A DNA stretch of 6,260 bases. Source: JAENVT01 sp031430695. Lineage in GTDB: Bacteria > Actinomycetota > Acidimicrobiia > Acidimicrobiales > Ilumatobacteraceae. The number at the start of each line of letters is the position of its first letter. Position 1 is the first letter of the stretch. The DNA lies in NCBI GenBank assembly GCA_031430695.1, contig JANPBZ010000223.1, positions 1 through 6,260 of the forward strand, in the 5' to 3' direction. This document shows positions 1-4,275 of the stretch, in pieces. The translations under genes and the position numbers were made by a program. The notes beneath the pieces are model-generated. The model saw only the letters and a program-made list of their open reading frames with translations, was not told the origin of the DNA and searched no databases.

Positions 1-399
1 TCCGAGCGCCGCGACCAGATCCAGATCATGCTCGCCGGCTCGTTGCAGGGCGTGGTCAGCCAGCGTCTGTTGCCTGCTGAAGGCGGGGGACGTGTCGCTG
101 CCTACGAAGTGCTGATGGCCAACGACGCCGTGCGCAACCTGCTGCGTGAGGGCAAGACCCGCCAGCTGCGTAACACCATGATCTCGGGACAGCAAGAAGG
201 AATGCAGACCATCGAGATGGACCTGGCTCGTCTGGTGGCCAGTGGCATCATCAGTTTCGATACCGCTGCCGGCGTCAGCGCCTACCCGAAAGAGATCATG
301 GCTCAGGCGGCGACACAGCGTTCGCAGATGCAGGCACAGGCGACGGTCGCGGCGGGGCAGGCAGCTTCCACCGGCTCCGGCCAACTCGTCGGCGTCTGA
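1..399 (+). CDS. pilT: PilT-like type IV pilus retraction ATPase, C-terminal part (5' end outside window)
   Basis: The reading frame is open from base 1 and ends at TGA 397-399, giving the last 132 residues of a protein that begins upstream. The segment SERRDQIQIMLAGSLQGVVS followed by QRLLP, then GRVAAYEVL, a run resembling AVRNLLREGKT, and GMQTIEMDL matches the conserved C-terminal half of PilT/PilU secretion-superfamily ATPases. In that family this part follows the Walker and His-box motifs, packs against the RecA-like core and couples ATP hydrolysis to pilus depolymerisation at the inner face of the membrane. The Walker A and B motifs lie outside the window, so catalytic competence cannot be judged. 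The last 35 or so residues are a low-complexity Ala/Gln/Ser-rich tail, which is common and poorly conserved in PilT proteins. GspE/PilB-type ATPases are the alternative, but the GMQT-type segment and the short C-terminus favour PilT. The prepilin gene at 3013-2597 supports a pilus context. Confidence 0.85.
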   Translation, partial: SERRDQIQIMLAGSLQGVVSQRLLPAEGGGRVAAYEVLMANDAVRNLLREGKTRQLRNTMISGQQEGMQTIEMDLARLVASGIISFDTAAGVSAYPKEIMAQAATQRSQMQAQATVAAGQAASTGSGQLVGV

Positions 400-412
400 C
401 AGTCCGCCACGC

Positions 413-1132
413 ATGGTTGCCTCGAAGCTTCCCTACAAGATCCTGGGCGGCGTTGTGCCGTGTCCTGGGGGCTGGCTGATCATGCCGGCGCGCTTGGCAG
501 GCGTGACGGTCAATGTCGAAGAGCCAGAGGTCGTGGGCACCCTGCTGGACGTGCTCGAATACAAGCCAAAGTTCGATGCCGCGGCCATCTACGCACCGAT
601 CGGGTTCTACGAGCAACCTGTCGGACCGTATCGACCATGCGATGCCGAGGCGCGCGAACTGGTCGGATGGCCGCGAGTGGTCGGCGTCAAGCCGATGCCG
701 TCTCGTGCTGCCTTGCGCGCCAAGACCCGCGATGAGGCGCGCGCGATCGAGCCGTGGCTGACCAATGACGACTTTCGCCGGTTCAAGTGGTGGCGGGAGG
801 CCGAGCGCGACTTTCAGCCATTTCACCAGCGGAGTTTCTTCGCCGCCCATCCGGATCTGAGCTTCACCAACCTCAACGGTGACCTGCCGCTGACGACGTC
901 GCCGCATCACCAGGAAGGTGTGTTGGAGCGGATGCAACTGATCCGCGACAAGATGCCGGGTGTCGAGGAGGTCATCCGGCGCATTCCACCGACGGGAGCG
1001 GGGCAACTGCACATGATGCAGGCATGCGCTCTGGTGTGGACGGCCAGGCGTGCTGCCGCCCGAGCGATGAGCCGCTTGCCGATGGACCCCAACTGGGACG
1101 ACACGGGCATGCGCATGGAGATCGTCCGCTAG
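413..1132 (+). CDS. DUF429-family protein (RNase H-like fold) with acidic residues apparently lost
   Basis: ATG 413 lies 13 nt after the pilT stop, giving 239 residues. The frame is open further upstream, but that part overlaps pilT, is Arg/Ser-rich and looks like out-of-frame translation; family proteins also begin close to the first motif, so ATG 413 is preferred. Visible family motifs are GGVVPCPGGW (residues 12-21, normally GVDG..GW), IYAPIGF (59-65, normally IDIPIGL), RPCDAEARELVG (74-85), FHQRSFFAAHPDLSF (137-151, normally a VHPEVSF block) with LNG (154-156), and LHMMQACALVWTAR (199-212, normally a D..DAL.cA block). DUF429 proteins are predicted RNase H-like nucleases of unknown substrate. 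Here the usual Asp positions are V15, Y60 and Q203, so nuclease activity is doubtful. No ribosome binding site is visible before the start. Expression from the pilT transcript is likely, but a role in pilus biology is not shown. The family call is fairly secure; the loss of function is inference. Confidence 0.75.
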   Translation: MVASKLPYKILGGVVPCPGGWLIMPARLAGVTVNVEEPEVVGTLLDVLEYKPKFDAAAIYAPIGFYEQPVGPYRPCDAEARELVGWPRVVGVKPMPSRAALRAKTRDEARAIEPWLTNDDFRRFKWWREAERDFQPFHQRSFFAAHPDLSFTNLNGDLPLTTSPHHQEGVLERMQLIRDKMPGVEEVIRRIPPTGAGQLHMMQACALVWTARRAAARAMSRLPMDPNWDDTGMRMEIVR

Positions 1133-1163
1133 TTCGGCCCGAGCGGATTTCACCGCGTCCACC

Positions 1164-1175
1164 TACCGGTCGGTA
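1164..1175. promoter_or_regulatory. Perfect palindrome, possible operator of ccr
   Basis: TACCG-GT-CGGTA is an inverted repeat with 5-bp arms and a 2-nt spacer. It ends 10 bp before the ccr start codon and overlaps the first two bases of the proposed -10 hexamer. The half-site resembles the ACCG/CGGT half-sites recognised by several TetR-family regulators of lipid and acyl-CoA metabolism in actinobacteria. No regulator gene is present in the window, so the identity of any binding protein is open. Confidence 0.4.
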
Positions 1176-1179
1176 ACGT
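1174..1179 (+). promoter_or_regulatory. Putative -10 element of a leaderless ccr transcript
   Basis: TAACGT fits the TAnnnT form of the actinobacterial -10 hexamer. If its last T is at -7, transcription would begin exactly at A1186 of the ATG. No Shine-Dalgarno sequence is seen before that ATG, which agrees with a leaderless mRNA. I cannot recognise a -35 element. Confidence 0.4.
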
Positions 1180-1185
1180 CGGCGC

Positions 1186-2520
1186 ATGAAGCACATGGTC
1201 GAGGCGATCGAACAAGGGGCAACCGGTGACGAGATCGGTCAACTTCCCATCCCGCAGGCCTACCGCGCCGCCCACGTGTTGAAGGCCGAGCAAGACATGT
1301 GGGCCGGGGTCGCCTCCGCCGAAAAAGACCCTCGCCAGAGCCTGCACATCGGTGAGGTGCCCACGCCGGAGTTGGCGCCCGACGAGGCCTACGTCGCCGT
1401 GATGGCCAGCAGCATCAACTTCAACACCGTGTGGAGCGGCATCTTCGAGCCCGTCAGCACGTTCGGGTCACTGGCTCGTCTGGCTCGTGAGAGCGAGTGG
1501 GCGCGTCGACATGACCAGCCGTATCAGGTGGTCGGCAGCGATGCGGCCGGGGTGGTGCTGCGAGTCGGCGCGGCTGTGCGCAACTGGAAGCCGGGCGATC
1601 GGGTGACCGTGCACTGCAACCACGTCGACGACCAGGACCAGACGGCGCACGATGACTCGATGATGGCCAGCAATCAACGCATCTGGGGGTACGAGACCAA
1701 CTTCGGCGGACTCGCCGATCTGGCCGTGGTCAAGGCCAATCAGCTGCTGCCCAAGCCGGCCCACCTCACGTGGGAGGAGGCGGCTGTCAATGCTCTGTGC
1801 AACTCGACCAGCTATCGCATGCTGGTCTCCAGGAACGGCGCGGCGATGAAGCAGGGCGACGTGGTGCTGATCTGGGGCGCCACAGGAGGTATCGGTGCGT
1901 ACGCGGCCCAATACGTGCTGAATGGCGGCGGCATTCCGGTGTGCGTCGTGTCGTCGCCCGACAAAGCGGCAATCCTGCGCTCGATGGGGGTCGAGGCCGT
2001 GATCGATCGACGGGCCGCCGACTACCGCTTCTGGAAGGACGAGCACACCCACGACGAGAGCGAATGGCGACGGTTCGGCAAAGACATCCGCGATCTCATC
2101 GGCGAGGATCCGGACATCGTCTTCGAACATCCCGGACGTTCGACGTTCGCGGCCTCGATGTACGTCGCCAAACGCGGTGGCACCGTGGTGTCGTGTGCAG
2201 CAACCAGCGGCTTCATGCTCGAGTTCGACAATCGTCATTTCTGGATGCGACTGAAGCGCCTCGTCGGCAGCCACTTCGCCAACTACAAAGAGGCGTGGGA
2301 GGCCAATCGGTTGATCTCCAAGGGCATGATCCACCCGGTTCTGTCGCAGGTGTTTCCGCTCGAGCAAACCGGCGAGGCAGCGCACCAGGTGCACCACAAC
2401 ATGCACGAGGGCAAGATCGGGGTGCTGTGCCTGGCGCCCGGCGAGGGCCTCGGTGTGACCGACCTCGAGCTGCGCGACGCACTGGGAGACAAGCTCCACC
2501 GCTTCCGTCGCCACGGGTAG
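1186..2520 (+). CDS. ccr: Crotonyl-CoA carboxylase/reductase
   Basis: This 444-residue protein belongs to the zinc-independent medium-chain dehydrogenase/reductase family and has the usual Ccr length. Ccr enzymes reductively carboxylate crotonyl-CoA with NADPH and CO2 to ethylmalonyl-CoA in the cytoplasm. Recognisable blocks are SSINFNTVWSGIFEP (residues 75-89), QVVGSDAAGVV (114-124), WKPGDRV (134-140), IWGYETNFGGLAD (166-178), HLTWEEAAVNAL (193-204), the NADPH-binding IWGATGGIGAYAAQYV (229-244), DIVFEHPGR (310-318) and LVGSHFANYKEA (359-370). Positions matching the CO2-pocket residues described for the Kitasatospora enzyme (Asn81, Phe170, Glu171, His365) appear to be N80, Y169, E170 and H363, so the pocket is intact with Phe replaced by Tyr. 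The GLGVTD segment near the C-terminus is also typical. A nearby ATG at 1195 is possible, but ATG 1186 fits the -10 spacing. It ends at a strong hairpin, which suggests a single-gene transcript. Plain acrylyl-CoA or enoyl-CoA reductase is less likely, given the CO2-pocket residues. Confidence 0.93.
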   Translation: MKHMVEAIEQGATGDEIGQLPIPQAYRAAHVLKAEQDMWAGVASAEKDPRQSLHIGEVPTPELAPDEAYVAVMASSINFNTVWSGIFEPVSTFGSLARLARESEWARRHDQPYQVVGSDAAGVVLRVGAAVRNWKPGDRVTVHCNHVDDQDQTAHDDSMMASNQRIWGYETNFGGLADLAVVKANQLLPKPAHLTWEEAAVNALCNSTSYRMLVSRNGAAMKQGDVVLIWGATGGIGAYAAQYVLNGGGIPVCVVSSPDKAAILRSMGVEAVIDRRAADYRFWKDEHTHDESEWRRFGKDIRDLIGEDPDIVFEHPGRSTFAASMYVAKRGGTVVSCAATSGFMLEFDNRHFWMRLKRLVGSHFANYKEAWEANRLISKGMIHPVLSQVFPLEQTGEAAHQVHHNMHEGKIGVLCLAPGEGLGVTDLELRDALGDKLHRFRRHG

Positions 2521-2545
2521 CGGTCGAAGCGTGGTGGAAAACGGC

Positions 2546-2573
2546 AGAAGCCGGGCCCGAAGGCCCGGCTTCT
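2546..2573. terminator. Strong hairpin between convergent genes, likely bidirectional terminator
   Basis: Arms AGAAGCCGGGCC (2546-2557) and GGCCCGGCTTCT (2562-2573) are perfectly complementary over 12 bp around a CGAA tetraloop. The hairpin begins 26 nt after the ccr stop and lies 24 nt beyond the stop of the minus-strand pilin gene. Read on the minus strand it is followed closely by a TTTT run; on the plus strand there is no T tract. It probably ends both transcripts, most clearly that of the pilin. Confidence 0.8.
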
Positions 2574-2580
2574 ATCGACT

Positions 2581-2599
2581 TGATCCGAGGGTCGGATCA
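2581..2599. terminator. Second hairpin at the pilin stop codon
   Basis: TGATCCGA (2581-2588) and TCGGATCA (2592-2599) form 8-bp arms with a 3-nt loop. The right arm contains the pilin stop codon (TGA on the minus strand, 2599-2597). With the larger hairpin at 2546-2573 it makes a tandem structure at the 3' end of the pilin mRNA, which could act in termination or protect the transcript end. The three-base loop is tight, so RNA folding is plausible but not certain. Confidence 0.45.
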
Positions 2600-3013
2600 G
2601 ATCATCGCTGCCGTGCAGCCGTTGGCGCTCACGCCACCGACGAGCTCGACGGTCAGAACACCGCCGGTGCTCAGAACCCAGTTGGACGACACCGAACGGA
2701 TGAAGCCGGCGTTGACAAGGGTGCCTTCTGCATCAGCGCCGTTGGCCGTGTAGGTGGCCGGCGCACCGGCCGGGACCGTTGCTGGGGCAATCGGGATGGA
2801 GACCCCGCCGTACTGGGCGACGTATGCCTCGTAGGCCGTCTGCAGTGTCTTCGAGTCGGCCTTGCAGGTGCTGGCCTTGCCCTGGTCGGTGATGCCACGA
2901 ACGGCGAACACCGTGACGGTGGCCAAGATGCCGAGGATGACGATGACGATCAGCAGTTCAACGAGGGTGAATCCCTTGTCCTGCTTGTCTTGAACTTCGA
3001 TGTGGTTTTCCAT
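2597..3013 (-). CDS. Type IV prepilin (major-pilin-like)
   Basis: The 138-residue product starts at ATG 3013. That start is chosen over an in-frame upstream start at 3064 because GGGAGGA lies 9 nt before it and because it yields a short prepilin leader. The leader is MENHIEVQDKQDKG (14 residues, charged), then the prepilin peptidase site G/FTLVELL with Glu at mature position 5. A hydrophobic helix (IVIVILGILATVTVFAV) follows and would anchor the subunit in the membrane and form the filament core. After cleavage and N-methylation of Phe1 the mature protein is about 124 residues, typical of small pilins and pseudopilins. Two cysteines, one in the helical part (STCKADS) and one near the C-terminus (NGCTAAMI), could form a disulfide closing the C-terminal region. 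The rest is Ala/Gly/Thr/Val-rich with few charges. It is transcribed toward ccr and separated from it by hairpins. Major versus minor pilin, or a pseudopilin, cannot be decided from sequence alone, but PilT upstream points to a true retractable pilus. Confidence 0.9.
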   Translation of the reverse strand: MENHIEVQDKQDKGFTLVELLIVIVILGILATVTVFAVRGITDQGKASTCKADSKTLQTAYEAYVAQYGGVSIPIAPATVPAGAPATYTANGADAEGTLVNAGFIRSVSSNWVLSTGGVLTVELVGGVSANGCTAAMI

Positions 3014-3022
3014 GATGAGCGT

Positions 3023-3029
3023 TCCTCCC
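3023..3029 (-). promoter_or_regulatory. Ribosome binding site of the pilin gene
   Basis: Read on the minus strand the sequence is GGGAGGA, 9 nt before ATG 3013. It is a strong Shine-Dalgarno sequence and decides the start in favour of the short-leader prepilin. It suggests high translation, as expected for a structural subunit. Confidence 0.8.
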
Positions 3030-3094
3030 GCTTTAAGGTGTCGAATCCACGTTGTGAACGCCATTGGTGGTCCCCGCTAGCGCAAATCAATAAT

Positions 3095-3110
3095 CGGACC
3101 GATCTGTCCG
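3095..3110. repeat. Inverted repeat CGGAC-N6-GTCCG in the divergent intergenic region
   Basis: Five-base arms CGGAC (3095-3099) and GTCCG (3106-3110) flank a 6-nt spacer. It lies between the divergent pilin and coiled-coil genes, 81 bp upstream of the pilin start. It could be a protein-binding site or a short hairpin at the 5' end of a transcript. Arms this short also occur by chance in GC-rich DNA, so it is only a candidate. Confidence 0.3.
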
Positions 3111-3114
3111 TTGC

Positions 3115-3133
3115 TTGAGAGGAAATTCCTCAA
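3115..3133. promoter_or_regulatory. Near-palindrome with possible promoter for the coiled-coil gene
   Basis: TTGAGAGGAAATTCCTCAA is palindromic (TTGA..GGAA-A-TTCCTCAA) apart from a 2-nt bulge. Its first six bases, TTGAGA, match the -35 consensus at five of six positions, and TATCAA at 3139-3144 could be a weak -10 after an 18-bp spacer. If so, a protein bound here would cover the -35 region of a plus-strand promoter. The AT-rich stretch stands out from the GC-rich surroundings. Both the promoter and operator readings are tentative. Confidence 0.3.
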
Positions 3134-3225
3134 TCGTTTATCAAGACCTTCGCGTTCAAGAATCAAGCTGCGCTGGCCGATACGTCCTACGTGCGTCCGC
3201 GTGGGCGCCCGGGATGAACTCTGGT

Positions 3226-3235
3226 AGAGGAAGGA
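3226..3235 (+). promoter_or_regulatory. Ribosome binding site of the coiled-coil gene
   Basis: AGAGGAAGGA ends 8 nt before ATG 3244. This purine-rich Shine-Dalgarno sequence decides the start of the coiled-coil protein against upstream in-frame starts at TTG 3115 and ATG 3214. Confidence 0.65.
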
Positions 3236-3243
3236 CGGCGACG

Positions 3244-3756
3244 ATGCGACGCAACGACAAGAGCTGGGCGGAACTCGACGAACTGCTGGAGCCCTTCCTG
3301 CCGGAGGAAGGCGCTGAGGTCGCGTCGGCGACGGCGATCGAGTTCCGGAAGCGCCTGGTCAAGGTCGAGCAGCAGGTGATGGCGCAGTACACATCGATGG
3401 CTGCATACGCGACGATCGCCAAGCAGGACTTCGAGTCCGGGAAAGCCGAAGGTCGTGCCGATCTCGATCGTTCGCAGGCCACGCTGATCGGATTGCTCGA
3501 GAAGCTGCGCAACGAGGTCAATACGCGCCTCGACGGCCTCGAGCGGCGCAGCAACGGCGGCGATCTGTCCGGCGACGCCGGGTCCCGCCTTGGCCGGGTC
3601 GAGCAGAATCTGGCCGAGGCAACATCTGCGTTGCAGCAATGCCTCGAAGAGAACAATCAGCTCCGCGCCCAAGTCGCGGAACTGGTCGAGCAGCGCATGC
3701 ACGAAGCGGGTTGGTTGGTCAGCAGTGGCACCACCGAGGCACTGTCGCTGCGCTGA
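3244..3756 (+). CDS. Unrecognised coiled-coil protein, 170 residues
   Basis: I do not recognise a named family. The start at ATG 3244 is supported by AGAGGAAGGA 8 nt upstream; longer in-frame versions (TTG 3115, ATG 3214) would add a region that looks non-coding. The protein is acidic and largely helical by composition, with no signal peptide and no membrane segment, so it is probably cytoplasmic. Residues 33-102 read as a long heptad-rich helix (containing FRKRLVKVEQQV and LIGLLEKLRNEVNTRLDGLE). A Gly/Ser/Asp-rich break follows at 103-114, then a second helix at 115-152 with the pattern LGRVEQNLAEATSAL...LEENNQLRAQVAELVEQ. It has a single cysteine (C133). It faces away from the prepilin gene, with which it shares a 230-bp intergenic region, and converges on the epimerase. 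A scaffolding or polar-localisation role alongside the pilus is possible but is a guess from position only. Confidence 0.65.
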   Translation: MRRNDKSWAELDELLEPFLPEEGAEVASATAIEFRKRLVKVEQQVMAQYTSMAAYATIAKQDFESGKAEGRADLDRSQATLIGLLEKLRNEVNTRLDGLERRSNGGDLSGDAGSRLGRVEQNLAEATSALQQCLEENNQLRAQVAELVEQRMHEAGWLVSSGTTEALSLR

Positions 3757-3779
3757 GCTAGAGCGATGAACGAGCGCAG
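3748..3779. terminator. Weak inverted repeat between convergent coiled-coil and epimerase genes
   Basis: CTGCGCT (3748-3754) and AGCGCAG (3773-3779) are perfectly complementary over 7 bp, with an 18-nt loop that contains the end of the coiled-coil stop codon. The position between two convergent stops fits a terminator. The loop is large and no T tract follows on either strand, so support is weak. Confidence 0.25.
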
Positions 3780-3784
3780 GACGT

Positions 3785-4186
3785 CTACTCCTGCACGAGC
3801 TCGATCAATGTGCCCAGGCTTCCCTTCGGATGAATGAAAGCCACCGTCGTGCCACGGCTGCCCGGCCGAGGAACTGAATCGATCGCTGTCGCGCCGGCGG
3901 CAACCATCGCGGCCAACGCGGCGGCGCAATCGCTGACGCGATAGCCGACGTGATGCAGGCCCTCTCCACGCTTCTCGATCGACTTGGCAATCGGCGAATC
4001 CGGTCGCGTAGCGGCCGTGAGTTGGATGTAGCTGTCGGCCACCTTGATCAGCGCCTCCTCGACCCCGTCGCTGTCGACGATCTCGCGATGATGCACCTCT
4101 GCGCCGAACGCGCGTCGGTAGTAGTCGATCGCCGCTTCGAGGTCGCGAACGGCGATGGCGATGTGGTCGATCTCGGTCAACATCAT
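3785..4186 (-). CDS. mce: Methylmalonyl-CoA/ethylmalonyl-CoA epimerase, VOC superfamily
   Basis: The 133-residue product has two VOC (glyoxalase-fold) modules. The first is DHIAIAVRDLEAAIDYYRRA (residues 7-26) to YIQLTAA (53-59); the second is GLHHVGYRVSD (76-86) to HPKGSLGTLIELVQ (119-132). The four expected metal ligands are visible as H8, Q55, H79 and E129, and the HPK...LIEL ending is typical of methylmalonyl-CoA epimerases. These cytoplasmic enzymes interconvert the (2R) and (2S) forms of methylmalonyl-CoA, and some also act on ethylmalonyl-CoA, the product of Ccr. The start is ATG 4186 or the adjacent ATG 4183; a longer GTG-initiated form from 4246 adds an Arg-rich stretch and is unlikely. 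No good ribosome binding site is visible. The length is a little below the roughly 140-150 residues usual for the family, but both modules are complete. A lactoylglutathione lyase-like VOC protein is the alternative and is less likely. Confidence 0.85.
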   Translation of the reverse strand: MMLTEIDHIAIAVRDLEAAIDYYRRAFGAEVHHREIVDSDGVEEALIKVADSYIQLTAATRPDSPIAKSIEKRGEGLHHVGYRVSDCAAALAAMVAAGATAIDSVPRPGSRGTTVAFIHPKGSLGTLIELVQE

Positions 4187-4263
4187 CCACTCAGTGAAGC
4201 AGATGGCGGGCACGGTCCGGCGGGCGAACGCTCGACCGCGGCACACCCTCCGCGGTTGACCAG

Positions 4264-4269
4264 TATCCT
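4264..4269 (+). promoter_or_regulatory. Putative -10 element of a leaderless GH18 lipoprotein transcript
   Basis: TATCCT fits the TAnnnT -10 form. With its last T at -7, transcription would start at G4276, the second of two adjacent in-frame GTG codons (4273 and 4276). There is no Shine-Dalgarno sequence upstream. On the opposite strand the same bases read GATACT (4267-4262), a possible -10 for the divergent epimerase gene, so the two promoters may overlap back to back. Confidence 0.4.
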
Positions 4270-4275
4270 TGCGTG

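Noticed and set aside
242..412. Upstream in-frame extension of the DUF429 gene
   Set aside because: It overlaps pilT, is Arg-rich and precedes the point where family proteins begin.
296..1162. 288-codon open frame on the minus strand opposite the DUF429 gene
   Set aside because: Arg/His-rich translation with no family motifs, typical of antisense frames in GC-rich coding DNA; the plus strand carries clear DUF429 motifs.
1468..2514. 348-codon open frame on the minus strand opposite ccr
   Set aside because: It mirrors the Ccr codons, has no recognisable domain, and the plus-strand protein is conserved along its full length.
1770..2753. 327-codon plus-strand frame overlapping ccr and the terminator
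   Set aside because: Arg/Gly-rich, reads through the hairpins and part of the pilin gene, and is out of frame with ccr.
2531..3118. 195-codon plus-strand frame across the pilin gene
   Set aside because: It is antisense to a prepilin with an unmistakable G/FTLVELL signature and a strong ribosome binding site.
3187..3702. Minus-strand frames opposite the coiled-coil gene
   Set aside because: Leu/Arg-rich with no motifs; the plus strand has a good ribosome binding site and heptad pattern, although this gene is the least secure of the coding calls.
4256..4261. TTGACC as a -35 element for the GH18 gene
   Set aside because: Only 2 nt separate it from the TATCCT -10 candidate, which is incompatible with a normal 16-18 bp spacer.
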